Of a stretch of 64,000 nt of DNA, positions 31,351 to 41,944 are shown one piece after another (within the stretch, counting starts at the first letter, position 1; each line of letters begins with the position of its first letter). The notes below the pieces were generated by a model, which was not told the origin of the DNA, made no database searches, and saw only the letters and a program-made list of their open reading frames with translations. The translations under genes and the position numbers were made by a program. Source of the DNA: Nilaparvata lugens (Eukaryota > Arthropoda > Insecta > Hemiptera > Delphacidae); assembly GCF_014356525.2 (NCBI RefSeq), contig NC_052505.1, positions 18,827,318-18,891,317 of the forward strand, in the 5' to 3' direction.

Positions 31351-32044
31351 GTATGAAAATGGAAGAGAAAGAGTATAAAGATGGAGAATAGTTGAATAAA
31401 AATTAAAGAAATGAGAGACTGAAGAGGGAACAGTTGGCTGAAAATTGAAGAGAGCATAGTTGAATGAAAATTGCGTGAAAGAATACCAGAGTCGGCCATC
31501 TCCTAAATAAATTACATCCGAATTAGGCGAGTGCCTCGACTCTGCAATCACATTACCTCACCATACCACAGAGAGCAATATTGCCAGGCAACAAAACCCC
31601 TTTCCCTCTTATCTTTCTCCATCTCTTTCCCTTTCTTCCTCCTCCTAATCTCCCTTCTCTTTCTCTCTTTCTCTACCTCATCCCACTTCACTCTCTACCT
31701 TCCATTCGGAGCACAATATTGGCACAATTACAGCAACGAAATACAATTTCGGTGTTTGTTCATTCGGCTGTTGTGAGATAAAAGGAAGAGAAAATACATG
31801 AGTAGGTTTGTAAGTGGTGGCCAAGAATTGAAGGGAATGGATTTTTTTTTAAATACTAGTTGCCGAGCTGCGGTAGTGGGAGGTGGGGGAATCCCCTGAA
31901 AATTCTAAATTTAGAGCGTTTGGGATACTTGAATGAATCACGTTCTCATCAATGGAGGAGTACTTTGGTTATATGTTGAACATTTAGTACATAAAGTAAA
32001 TGGGTAAATTATTACTCTACTCACTAGTAAATGTCTTTATAGTT
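31351..32044. other. No gene recognised
   Basis: 31600-31700 is CT-rich. Two overlapping frames (31531-31781) are Ser/Pro/Leu-rich without motifs. Confidence 0.4.
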
Positions 32045-32195
32045 ATACCATAGAGGAAACATAGAATGAGTAGTTGAATAAAATAAATGAATAAATAGTT
32101 ATCCTATGGTATAGGGCATAGGTCATTTGTGTTCCAAATTTCAAGCCGATTTTTCTTAACTCAAGTCGATTACTGTCGACTACTGTATCCTTCTT
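32045..32195 (+). mobile_element. Diverged K-like fragment
   Basis: TACCATAGAGGAAACATAG, ATCCTATGGTATAGGGCATA, then AACTCAAGTCGATTACTGTC echo the left half of K2 (CCATAGAGAAAC, CCCATGGTATAGGGCG, CTCAAGC-GAT). The right half is missing. Confidence 0.5.
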
Positions 32196-32241
32196 TTCTT
32201 GTGTAGTTGAGAATTTGATATTGTGGTAATTATTCATATTA

Positions 32242-32433
32242 AATAAAAATACTAAGAAATTGTCAAAAACCTCAGATTTATCGATACTTAGACCGGTTTC
32301 GGTTGTTACATACCATTGTCAATCTCTGATAAACAATGGTTTATCAGAGATTGACAATGGTGTAACAACCGAAACCGGTATTTCTAAGTATCAATAAATA
32401 AGTGGTTTTTGACAATTTCTTAGTATTTTTATT
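32242..32433. mobile_element. Family P palindromic element (P2)
   Basis: Arms 32242-32334 and 32340-32433: CTAAGAAATTGTCAAAAAC / GTTTTTGACAATTTCTTAG, GACCGGTTTCGGTTGTTACA / TGTAACAACCGAAACCGGT. The left flank TAGTTGAGAATTTGATATTG is family P. The left arm carries a 2-bp insertion in stem II of the ribozyme-like motif. Confidence 0.7.
32346..32385 (+). ncRNA. Hammerhead-ribozyme-like motif in P2
   Basis: AGAGA, TTGACAA, TGGT...AACC, GAAACCGGTA, TTTCT. Same layout as P1, but the cleavage triplet is GUA instead of GUC, still allowed. A mirror copy with a weaker stem I occupies about 32288-32327 on the minus strand. Confidence 0.33.
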
Positions 32434-32474
32434 AAAAATGCTATCTTCTCTCTATGGATAAACTGTTCTTGAAC

Positions 32475-33875
32475 AATATTTTTCATTTTATGAAAACACA
32501 GTAAATTCTTCTTGAGTCAATATTGTTCATTTGATAAAAATGAACATTACTGTGACTATAAAAAATAACATTATTGTGAGGCTCAGCTTCAGGTTATGAA
32601 GTAAGCATCTGATTATCATTGGTTTGCTATCCTTGTCTCTGTAATTTAACAAATCATTTTATCCTTTTTCAACCCCGCACGGTTGCCAAATTGTTTATAC
32701 ACTATGTAGAAATATGATGGACCAGCAAAATATTTTCTCTTAATTATGAAAATTTATAATTAAGTCATGAAAAACAATCATATTTTCTATATGAATTTTA
32801 TATTATATTTGTGATGGTATTGATCATCATTGACAAGAGTCAACAATTGATTATTGAATCAGACAAAAAATTATTGAAACAAAAGATATGGAATGAGATT
32901 CGGGACAACTTGAATAACAGCTAACTACTATAGAAAGCAGAGGAGATGGAGAATTGGAAACAATCCCTTCCTATCACTGACTCAATAACTAGAAAGTCAC
33001 TATAGAGACCTCAAAGTACGGTATTTTCAAAAATAAATACATAAGATATTACTAGAATAATTAATGAAAGTTGTGCAGTTTCATTAATCAACATTCATCA
33101 ACTGCACAACTTTCATTAATTCTATTAATACCTTATGTATTTTTTTTGAAAATACCGTACTTTGAGGTCTCTATAGTGACATTCTAGTTATTGAGTCAAG
33201 TGATAGAAAGGCATTGTTTCCAATTCTCCATTTCCTCTGCTTTCTATAGTAGTTAGCTGTTATTCAAGTTGTCCCGGTGAATCTGATTCACAATCAATTC
33301 TTGTTCATAATGAAGCACTTTGTGAGCAGTTATTGTTCACATTAATATTATATTATATATTATTATATTATATTATATTATATACTATTACTTACAATCT
33401 ATTATTAAATTTTAGATGGATTATTGTTGTATTTGTCAAGCTAGACTCTATTTGGTTTCTGTATATGTATTTATGAGTGTGAATAAATTTGAATTTGAAT
33501 TTGAATTTGATCAATCCCATCACAAATAAATCATATTATTATATTATAGAAAGATATAGAGAAAAATATAATTAGAAAATATAATTAGATTTTCGTGACT
33601 TAATTATAAATTTTCATTATCAAGATAAAATATTTTGCTGGTCCATCATATTTCTACATAGTGTATAAACAATTTGGCAACCGCGCGGGGTTGAAAAAGG
33701 ATAGATTATCTGATTTGTTAAATAACAGAGACAAGGATAGCAAACCAATGATAATCAGATGCTTACTTCATAACCTGAAGCTGAACCTCACAATAATATA
33801 CTATAATGTTTTTTATCACATGAACAATATTGACTCAAGAAGAATTTACTGTTCTTTCATAAAATGAAAAATATT
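32475..33875. mobile_element. 1.4-kb foldback element
   Basis: Arms 32475-33080 and 33100-33875 are inverted repeats: AATATTTTTCATTTTATGAA / TTCATAAAATGAAAAATATT at the tips, then CTTCAGGTTATGAAGTAAGC, GGACCAGCAAAATATTTT, GGGACAACTTGAATAACAGC and AATGAAAGTTGTGCAG near the 20-bp loop. Family F-like blocks (TTTGCTATCCTTGTCTCT) lie in both arms. The right arm is longer because of an insertion at 33300-33515. Any transcript would fold into a long double-stranded RNA. Confidence 0.8.
33300..33515 (+). mobile_element. Retroelement 3' tail inserted in the foldback right arm
   Basis: Interrupts pairing of the arms and ends AATAAATTTGAATTTGAATT, an AATAAA plus TTTGAA tail like 59640-59670. Includes ATATTATATTATATTA runs at 33343-33385. 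The insertion accounts for the displacement between inner and outer centres of symmetry. Confidence 0.55.
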
Positions 33876-34293
33876 GTTTTGACATTTCGAGCAAAGTAAA
33901 AAACCTTTGAATTTTTGTAGAATTTCTCTCAGAGTAGTTTTTAGAGCTCAATGTTGTTAAATTAACATTCACGGTGGTCTCGACCACCCACAGAATTAAG
34001 AAACACTCTGTTTGTTACAAAAAATCATGTTTGTTACTCAGTGTTCACAAAAACATGGTTACCCACTGTTTATATTGAGTTGTAAATATTTTTGAATCCT
34101 CACTATGTAAACCGTATAGCACTAGTGAGCCCTGGGCTAGAGAACTCGCTCCAAATGCCGCTGAAATTCTGTCAGTTGTTCTATTGAAATTTCCGGTTGC
34201 GTTCGATTTACAATATTCCATATGTCTTTCACATGATTATTTCCTCTCTTGAATAATATTGATTCTATCTCCAGCGTAGCCTACATGACATTC
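33876..34293. other. No gene recognised
   Basis: No supported feature; ordinary AT-rich sequence. Confidence 0.4.
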
Positions 34294-34485
34294 AGACTCA
34301 ACTCACACTTACGCGACTCAGGTCGAGAAGAGACTCGACTCTAGTCGAGAGCATATTGTGTTTCCAAATGGTGACACTCAAATCAGTCGATTCTAGTCTC
34401 CGCGACTGTCACCATTTGAAAACACATGCTCTCGACTAGAGTCGAGTCTCTTTTCGACCTGAGTCACGTAAGTGTAAGTTGAGCC
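34294..34485. mobile_element. Family M inverted-repeat element
   Basis: CACTTACGCGACTCAGGTCG, AAGAGACTCGACTCTAGTCG and CAAATGGTGAC pair with GTCACCATTTG, CGACTAGAGTCGAGTCTCTT and CGACCTGAGTCACGTAAGTG. About 190 bp, hairpin-forming, no coding. Target duplication unclear. It directly abuts L2. Confidence 0.75.
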
Positions 34486-34487
34486 TA

Positions 34488-34654
34488 AAGGTGCGTACAG
34501 ATTTACGCGCCGCGAACATGAGCAATTCATTTTTAATCAGCTGATGCCAAGCTTTTCATATCTGTATCTTACCGTTTCTGTAAAAATACAGATATAGTCA
34601 GCTGATTAAAAGTGAATTGCTCATGTTCGCGGCGCGTATATCTGTACGCAACTT
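34488..34654. mobile_element. Family L MITE, compact copy (L2)
   Basis: AAGGTGCGTACAGATTTACG / CGTATATCTGTACGCAACTT termini with TA on both sides (34486-34487, 34655-34656). CGCCGCGAACATGAGCAATT pairs with AATTGCTCATGTTCGCGGCG, then TAATCAGCTGA / TCAGCTGATTA. 167 bp, no coding sequence. Confidence 0.85.
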
Positions 34655-35420
34655 TATGTTCAAAGTTTCTAATGAAATTGAGTGTGGTTTTCTTATTTCT
34701 GAACACGGTACCTTTTTTGAACGAGCGTCAGCGAGTTCCTACTTTCCTACTTTGATATTGAACACGTATCATTTCTCGCATTATAAAGAATAAAAGAGTT
34801 AGTCAATCTCATTGTCCAACTAACTTGATTTGTATGATGGTTCAAAGAATATGTGTTGAAAATTTGAAGTTGATTGATGAAAGCATTCGAAAGTTATTGT
34901 CGAACATACAAAGAAACTCTCAAATGAATAACTACTGAAAACTATCATTGAGCATACAAACAAGCTCACAAATGGACAACGAGCCTCAAGTCAAATATAG
35001 GAACAAACAATTGAATAAACATTTATTTCGAGTTTCAAATCCTCTATTTTTACTGTAAATTCATTATGATAAAAAGTGAATAGAAAATGATATTTATTCT
35101 ATTATAATGATCATCAATATTGAATTAGCTTTTCAGCTAGGTGGGGTAAGATGTAGGTTAGCAATGGTTGGAGCTTGGAGGAGGGTTGATTCAATATTGA
35201 TCAGAACAAATCAGGTCAGATGTCCATTGAGGCGATGGTTTGAATATGAATGATGCCCTATTTTAAAATGCAGTAGCCTACAATTGATGTTTCCTATTTA
35301 ACTTCTAAGCAATTTTTTGAACTGTATCATCATGTTCCTTATCACTAGAATCTAATTTAATATCGATTATTTTCGAAAAGCTTTTAAACTTTCAACGTTT
35401 TTAGGTGGAACGTTTCATCA
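34655..35420. other. No gene recognised
   Basis: AT-rich with no supported feature. Confidence 0.4.
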
Positions 35421-35570
35421 GAAAGTAGTAGATTGTCAGAAGATAGTAGATTGTGTCATGTCTTTATCCCAATTCAATGTTTGTGCATTAAAATTAGTAG
35501 ATTTATCAGAAGATAGTAGACTGTGTCATGTCTTTAACCCGCTTCAATTTTTGTGCATCAAAATCCCAAT
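35421..35570 (+). repeat. ~70-bp tandem duplication
   Basis: CAGAAGATAGTAGATTGTGT and CAGAAGATAGTAGACTGTGT start units that continue CATGTCTTTA, CCC and TTCAAT-TTTGTGCAT. The overlapping short frames here come from this duplication. Confidence 0.75.
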
Positions 35571-35881
35571 TAATTCTAATTCAACTAAAAGCTTTGTTGC
35601 ATTCCACATTAACATATTTTCATTTATTGTTTCAGGTATGTCGATTTCTCAACTACTGTACTTTATATATGGGAAAAGCTACACAAATTAGTGAGTATAG
35701 AAATAATGCTTTGTTACTTGATTGATGTGATTTGTTATGGAGAAGTGCGTTTTATTGTAATCAAACTCTCTCTCTCTCTCATGCTCCTATAATTCGAAGT
35801 TTGATGGGGAGTCCATTAAACCTTCATTTCACACATCTTATTTCCGATATACATTGCAGATACTTCTATTCTGTATGCATC

Positions 35882-36014
35882 TAGAATAAGTTGAGACTTG
35901 GCCCTATTTTATACGTATAAAATAAGTTGAGACTTGGCCCTATTTTATACATCTAAAATAAGTTGAGACTTGGCCCTATTTTATTCGTCTAAAAGAAGTT
36001 GAGACTTGGCCCTC
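35882..36014 (+). repeat. 36-bp minisatellite, ~3.7 copies
   Basis: TTGAGACTTGGCCCTATTTT recurs exactly every 36 bp at 35891, 35927, 35963 and 35999 (the last diverges after GGCCCT). The linker TACGTATAAAATAAG varies by a few bases. Confidence 0.9.
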
Positions 36015-36330
36015 CATCTGAAGAAAAAACAGCGTTGCCAATTCGTGCTAAATTACGACTACCCAAATTTCTAATTAACGACAGACTTGTATGTAAAATA
36101 TCATTCCCGATATTTTGTTAGTGCTAAATATTTTTTAGGGTTAGGATAATAAAGTGATTCAATTCTTCTATGAAATTGGAAACATCGCCAAAATATGGTT
36201 TTCTTTTGAATGTCACTTCTCTTAGAATTAAGGGTTGTCGTAATAAGTAACATTGTCAAAATAACGTGGAGAATGTCTTGTTTGTATTAGTGTCTGTCTG
36301 AATCATTCTTATCCGACCTATAGCTACTTT

Positions 36331-37112
36331 AGGTAAGGAAAGTATTGCTTTCCAAAAAAAATTAAGGTACCCCAATTTCTAAATTTCTATACGTTTCAAG
36401 GTCCCCTGAGTCCAAAAAAGTGGTTTTTGGGTATTGTTCTGTATGTGTGTATGTGTGTGTGTATGAGTGTATGTGCGTCTGTGTACACGATATCTCATCT
36501 CCCAATTAACGGAATGACTTGAAATTTGGAACTTAAGGTCCTTTCACTATAAGGATCCGACACGAACAATTTCGATCAAATGCAATTCAAGATGGCGAAA
36601 ATGTTGTCAAAAACAGGGTTTTTCGTGATTTTCACGGAAACGGCTCCAACGATTTTGATCAAATTCATACCTAAAATAGTCATCGATAAGCTCTATCAAC
36701 TGCCACAAGTCCCATATCTGTAAAAATTTCAGGAACTCCGCCCCATCAATGCAAAGTTCGATTTTAGATTCCCAATTATTAGGCTTCAGATACAATTTAA
36801 ACAAAAAAAATCAAGTGGAGTAGATTGAGCATGAAAATCTCTACAATTAATGTTCAGTAACATTTTCACCTAAAATTGAAAATAAGCTTTAAATTCGAGA
36901 AAATGTGATTATTCAATTGAAAATTATTGTTGATTCTATTGAATCATTCACTATGAAGAGATAGCAGACCTCATGTGTGTCTCCAGCGTTATTGCCCTGT
37001 CACCAGCTGGCTCAAATCTTTGAATAGTAGATTGAGATGTGCGGGAACACTAGCGTCAGGTGATCAATTTTCATAACGGCAAGGAAAGTTGTGTGAGTGC
37101 GCCACTCCAGAT
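36331..37112 (+). mobile_element. Family B element, near full length (B2)
   Basis: AGGTAAGGAAAGTATTGCTT to GTGTGAGTGCGCCAC. The GT repeat is short. The minus-strand frame 36607-36804 (65 codons) contains FLKFLQIWDLWQLIELIDD and NRWSRFRENHEKPCF, conserved in B3, B5 and B6. I find no known domain in it. The inverted 12-bp end match is reduced because the first hairpin half is missing. Confidence 0.85.
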
Positions 37113-37726
37113 CTTTAATTAATGATTATTATTGTATTTATTCTTATGGCTTTTATCGGCAGAGAGATCCTTTCGGATGTTCTGCCTCGCCGTATTACCC
37201 AATGCCATTTCCTATCAACACTCAAGTTTATAGGTTATGTATTGGTTTTTTCATGTTTTCTCATGATTATATTCAAAAGATAGATTGATAGATTTAATTC
37301 TTTTGCTATCGGACCATACAGTCATCAGCAACGTCAGTAAAATATTCAGAACACTTGACACTTGATTAAAAAGAATGTGTGCAAACCTCCTCCAAAAAAT
37401 AGAAGGTACAAAGATATTCCAAAATCATTTTGTACCAGAATTAAAAAATCTATGAAAACCCAACTTAATTATCGTAGTAATCTGTAAGAATCGATACGCA
37501 TCTGAGTATTTTACTTTGCAGTTCATACAAAATCATACCGCATCTTTTTATAGCACGAACTATAAAGTGAGTGAATATATTGTAGCCGGTGTCCAAGTGT
37601 TATCATAAGAATGTGTTGCCAGTCAGTGACTGGACCCTGGACTCTGCACTAGACTGGACTGGCAACGGTGAAGGACGTCCACTTTCCGGATCCACAATCC
37701 ACCGGCCACCACAACCAATAATATAA

Positions 37727-37850
37727 AGTCAAGTGGTCTTGTATGTATATATGCTACATTATAAGCGTATCACACTATATTCATATACTTCGCAACTGAA
37801 GTCAAGTGGTCTTGCCCCTTATTTGCTGTATATGCAACAATGTTAAAGTA

Positions 37851-37922
<72 letters not shown>

Positions 37923-37985
37923 ATCGTGAAGTGAAATGGTCTTGTATTTTAGTCCATGGCTTATATTTATATGCAATATTATTTT
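37727..37985 (+). repeat. Three-copy imperfect repeat around a CA microsatellite
   Basis: AAGTCAAGTGGTCTTG at about 37727 and 37801, and AGTGAAATGGTCTTG at 37930, each followed by T-rich sequence with ATATGCAA/ATATGCTA. Confidence 0.6.
37853..37919 (+). repeat. (CA)n microsatellite
   Basis: About 33 perfect CA dinucleotides, not within family B. Confidence 0.95.
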
Positions 37986-38134
37986 CTATACTTTGCCGAT
38001 GACCGTAGGGCCGATGGCAAAACAAAATAATTATATTTGTCTATCTATAGAGAATTTCTGTAGTTATACGCAATACCTTATGATCATTATATTGTATGCA
38101 TCTGCATTTTATAAAAACATAAAACTAAAAAACT

Positions 38135-38171
38135 TAACGACTAGTTTCGATCATAGGTCATTTTCAAGTTA
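38135..38171 (-). ncRNA. Hammerhead-ribozyme-like motif (H5)
   Basis: Minus strand: stem I TAAC, core TTGAAAA, T, stem II GACC-TAT-GATC (one mismatch), GAAAC-TA-GTC, stem I' GTTA. Close relative of H4; the shared flank is AACGACTAGTTTCGA-CATAG on the plus strand. Core substituted at two catalytic positions. Confidence 0.3.
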
Positions 38172-38485
38172 TAATATAGAAAATAAATAAACAAGTTGAT
38201 ACTATAATATATGCTTATTTGCATATGATTAATTTATTTCTTATTCATTATTTTTGGTTGAAATTATTAAAGTTCAATAAATTTAAAAAAATTCATTTAC
38301 TTTTAATTTTATCAAAAAATAGGATTATTTAAGACAAATTGAATCATATTTTATTAAATTATTTTTTGTGTAGTTGAGAAGTTGATATTGTGGTAATTAT
38401 TCATATTGAATGAAAAAGACTAAGAAATTGTCAAAAAACCACTGATTTATTGATTTTTTGAAGGGGAGGAGACTGTCTAGCTAGG

Positions 38486-38543
38486 CCAATGGCAGGCGTT
38501 CATGCCCTTGACCAATAGCAGTACTCGCCTACTAGTATAAATT
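38486..38543 (+). promoter_or_regulatory. Promoter-like block: two CCAAT boxes and TATAAATT
   Basis: CCAAT at 38486-38490 and 38512-38516, both plus, and TATAAATT at 38536-38543. Usual spacing would place a transcript start near 38566, just upstream of the ribozyme-like motif (38575). Motif evidence only. Confidence 0.35.
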
Positions 38544-38574
38544 CTGCTGCTTTTGTATTTAGTTTTAGTTTATC

Positions 38575-38614
38575 AGAGATTGACAATGGTGTAATAACCG
38601 AAACCGGTCTTTCT
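38575..38614 (+). ncRNA. Hammerhead-ribozyme-like motif in P3
   Basis: AGAGA, TTGACAA, TGGT...AACC, GAAACCGGTC, TTTCT, identical in plan to P1. Sits about 32 bp downstream of the TATA-like box. Core substituted at two catalytic positions. Confidence 0.35.
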
Positions 38615-38696
38615 AATTATCAATAAATCAGTGGTTTTTTGACAATTTCTTAGTCTTTTTCATTCAATATTAAATTATTCCTAATATCGGGGCGCC

Positions 38697-38990
38697 GAGC
38701 TTCGCTCGTTATCTTTATTGTTATTCTCTAAAATGTTTATATTTTACAGCTGGCTATAAGTCTGAGCTGTTTCAGCCAAGGATGAATTATCCTTTTAATG
38801 TCGTTCAGCAAGTTTTCCCAAGGATGAGAGCTAGTGCAATCGAATTTTTATATCATAAACCCACTATGTTCCAAATTTCGTGAAAATCGTTAGAGCCGTT
38901 TTTGAGATCCGTTGAACATAGATAACCAGTTATAAATAAATATAAATAACCAGATATGAAAATACAGAAACTGCTCGCTTAATATAATAG
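38697..38990 (+). mobile_element. Family E element (E2)
   Basis: TCGGGGCGCCGAGCTTCGCT, CAGCTGGCTATAAG, CAGCCAAGGATGAATTATCC, GAGAGCTAGTGCAATCGAAT, TCGTTAGAGCCGTTTTTGAG, ending TCGCTTAATATAATAGG. Directly follows P3. Confidence 0.75.
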
Positions 38991-39430
38991 GGTTTAATTT
39001 TACAGTTCCATAAATAAAAAATTCTTCTTTTACATTCAATTTATTACTCTTTTTATCAAAGCTTAATATTTTCATATTAGAATTTATATTGATATAACTA
39101 TGATTAGTTTCAATTAAATGTTCAGCAAACGCCGATTTTGAGTAGTATTTTGTGATTTTAAAGCCTGAATATGTAGCCCATATAAGTGAATTGTTTTTAT
39201 CAGTATTTATCTTTGTTCCTTATCTATATTTTGAACTAAATTATAATCATGTAGAATATGTTACTTTAGAACAATGTTAATTAGGTAGTTTAAGTAGGTG
39301 AATACCTCAGTTCAAATAATATAAATTAATATAGAACATGTACAAATATAGTTGGTTTGAATGGAACAGAAATATTACTTTGACAATTTTCCTTAGAGTA
39401 TCTAAACCTCCTATACACTTCTGTCAAAAA
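38991..39430. other. No gene recognised
   Basis: AT-rich with no supported feature. Confidence 0.4.
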
Positions 39431-39750
39431 CAGCTGTTGTAGCTATGGTGAAAGTGATATTTTCGAGCTCAAAATTTAAGTGATTTTATTCTATATTCTG
39501 TGAATATTTGAAGTTTGGTTTTTGTTTTAACGGAAGTTTCATTATCAATCTATCTAAATTTGAAATTCTTTGTTTTATTCTGATTCATAGTTTCAGATTG
39601 AAGATTTGCTGTTGAAATTGAAGTGAACATAACCTACATAATATTTGGACGATTTGTGACAAAATCAGGAAATTGAAGAAGTTTTGGGCAATAGCCTGTT
39701 TTTTCTTTTCCGACTATTGTATTGTTCGCTCTATCTAATAAATAAATAAT
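39431..39750 (+). mobile_element. Family D SINE-like repeat, uninterrupted (D2)
   Basis: CAGCTGTTGTAGC, GTGATATTTTCGAGCTCAAA, AACGGAAGTTTCATTATCAA, CATAACCTACATAATATTTG, GGAAATTGAAGAAGTTTTGG, GCAATAGCCTGTTTTTTCTT, tail TAATAAATAAATAAT. About 320 bp, no coding. A 3' AATAAA plus simple tail suggests a SINE or 5'-truncated LINE. No clear A/B box promoter recognised. Confidence 0.75.
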
Positions 39751-40139
39751 ATGATTATTGATGACATATTGTTAGATGTATCAATCTATCTTAATTATTG
39801 TCTTATGGAAGCATTTTTCGGAAGAAACCATTCTATGTTCTCAGAAATAAATAAATGGATATTTTTAGTTCAATTCGCTACAATTCGTACTTATCACCTA
39901 ATAAAGTTAATTTCTTGGGAAACTAGATTGAAAGCCTCCAAAATCAATAGAAACTTATGAATAGGTACTACCAATTTCTAGGTAGTAGAACGTGGAATAT
40001 TGATGGAACAGAGCAATGATTTAGTTACGGCGACCCTACCCTGAAAGTTCCCTCGAAAGTTTTGTAATTGCTTGGTTAGTTGGTAGAGTAGTCTACTATG
40101 CTGGAGACAAAAAGCACTATAACTAGACTACGAAAACTT

Positions 40140-40225
40140 GCTTGTAGCTAGTATTCGTGCTAGTAGCTGGAAGCTAGTATTTGTGTTAGTAGCTAGTATT
40201 TTTACTAGTAGCTACCTACTGAAAA
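40140..40225 (+). repeat. Degenerate GTAGCTAGTATT-type repeat
   Basis: TAGCTAGTATTCGTGCTAGT, GAAGCTAGTATTTGTGTTAG and TAGCTAGTATTTTTACTAGT form about three imperfect units of 30 bp. Confidence 0.7.
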
Positions 40226-40384
40226 AACAAAATGAAATTACTAATTTAAATATTAGGTAGAACTATTAATGATAATCATCAATGTTATTAGAATATTATT
40301 ATCATCAAAATATCATCAGTGAATAATAATACCCTTGAAAAACTAATCAATGCAATACAAATGTGAACAAAATACCAACTACTT

Positions 40385-40470
40385 CAAATCAAATCAATTT
40401 TATTGTTCACATTATTTTTAACATATTTATTTATTTATTACAATTTAGTTGCGTAAAGCCACGTATTTTT
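40385..40470 (-). mobile_element. Retroelement 3' tail fragment
   Basis: Minus strand terminus AATAAAATTGATTTGATTTG: AATAAA-like signal plus TTTGA tail. The inner boundary is unclear; TTTATTTATTTATTACAATT at 40427 may be a second tail. Confidence 0.4.
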
Positions 40471-40559
40471 GAGCAAAGGCTCAAGTGGCATGCAACTTGT
40501 CAAGTTCAGGATCGGGATCCTGAGAATGCGTTGCAGCACTCCTCTATTGTATAGGGACA

Positions 40560-41070
40560 TGCCTCTACCAATGTCCTGGTTATCTTAGATAAAACACTTT
40601 ATAACCACCACACAACAATACAATAATTAATACAATAATTGTATTATAATACAAATTATATTTATAATTATTATAAAACTTCAATCCTGAGTAATACGGC
40701 CCTTTTTCAAGTAGAGAGAGTCTATGAATTGGGAGTTGGAACAAACGTGCATTTCTACCTCGAGTTCTGTATGCATGATTAATTCGGTCAACATTGAAAA
40801 TTTCTGAATTTTTGAACACAAAAGAAACCACTTCCAAGAAATAGATAGCTGGAACAGAAAGAAGCTGGAGTCTCCTGAGTATAGGTTACATCATACAAAT
40901 CATCAGTGAAAGAACTTTTCTTCAGTAAAATACAGATGACTTCCACCATGAAAAATTACTTATAACTTGAAGCAAACAATAAATTTTGCTTGATAGACGA
41001 GTGTTGAAATTATCTTATTAATACATTTAATAAGGGAATTGACCGACTCTACTATGGCAAGCCATGTACT
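40560..41070. other. No gene recognised
   Basis: AT-rich; ACAATAATTAATACAATAAT / ATTGTATTATAATACAAATT near 40615-40665 is loosely palindromic. Confidence 0.4.
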
Positions 41071-41345
41071 ATTATGAGGTCCACGTTATAACGGCAGTGT
41101 TTAATTAGCAATGGTATTGCTATCCTTGTCTATCATTCAACAAAGCGGATAGCGCTATCTCTTTCTCGCTTTGCTCTGTTGCCAGATCTTCTTTTAAGAA
41201 TGCAGAAATAATTGATTAACAAAATATTTTATCTTGATTATGAAAATACATTACGAAATTATTGAAAATTATAATTCCTTGCTTAATAAAATATACAGTA
41301 ATTGATTATTTAGAACGAGAATGAACAGTTCATATTACATTGATA

Positions 41346-41444
41346 AATGTAGCTAGTATTGCTTCTTTTAAATCTAGATTAAGATTGTGGTTGATGAATC
41401 GTTCACCGGGAGAGATTGAGGATCTTTTTGGAATTTTAATCTGA
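41346..41444 (+). pseudogene. Reverse transcriptase C-terminus remnant (non-LTR retrotransposon)
   Basis: An open frame without start reads NVASIASFKSRLRLWLMNRS then PGEIEDLFGILI and stop. SFKSRLR-WL is the usual closing motif of the polyprotein in Jockey/CR1-type LINEs; in such elements it lies a few tens of residues before the stop, as here. Only the last 32 codons survive and the rest is 5'-truncated. The downstream 3' UTR (41445-41878) is family Q. Clade assignment is inference. Confidence 0.6.
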
Positions 41445-41530
41445 ACTTTATTCACTCGTTCTTCTTTTTTTTTTGATACACCATTGGAAGGTGTAAGCTA
41501 TGATTTAACAAAATCAGCTCCATGTTGTAT

Positions 41531-41572
<42 letters not shown>

Positions 41573-41878
41573 TTTTAATTATTTATTATATTTACTATTT
41601 GGTATCATTCATGTTCATTGTCGTTATTATTTTATTCCCATTATTTTCAGTTTATAATATCTCATGTGTGTACGCTAAGCGAATTCCCTATTTTATTTTC
41701 AATTGTGAGATATGCTCCTGTTTGCAGACAAAGTTCACTCTTTAGCAAACAGTATTGTATTCTTTGACTGTACACTTAGCATTTTTGTTGAATTCAATAT
41801 TTGATTATTGTTATTCTGTAATGTACTTGTCATAGAATAAAGATTTATTTATTTATTTATTTATTAAATCTGTATCAG
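41445..41878 (+). mobile_element. LINE 3' UTR (family Q, Q2)
   Basis: Follows the stop codon of the remnant, contains a GT microsatellite, then TATGCTCCTGTTTGCAGACA, AAGTTCACTCTTTAGCAAAC, TTATTGTTATTCTGTAATG, ending AGAATAAAGATTTATTTATT. Inserted into F3. Confidence 0.7.
41530..41571 (+). repeat. (GT)n microsatellite
   Basis: About 20 perfect GT dinucleotides within the Q2 3' UTR; Q1 is truncated before this point. Confidence 0.95.
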
Positions 41879-41944
41879 CTAACGTATATAGAAAGCATTG
41901 ATAAGACAGAGGATAGGGAACGTTGTTCTCATATCTTTCTCCAT

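Larger units (their letters stand above)
38371..38680 (+). mobile_element. Family P element with promoter-like centre (P3)
   Basis: TAGTTGAGAAGTTGATATTG, CTAAGAAATTGTCAAAAAAC and CACTGATTTATTGAT open it. Instead of the left ribozyme arm it has a GC-richer segment 38458-38545. Then TTTATCAGAGATTGACAATG, GAAACCGGTC and the inverse CAGTGGTTTTTTGACAATTT complete it. This copy may preserve sequence lost from P1 and P2. Confidence 0.65.

Noticed and set aside
37615..37667. Hairpin GTTGCCAGTC / GACTGGCAAC
   Set aside because: Short and imperfect, single copy; not enough to call an element.
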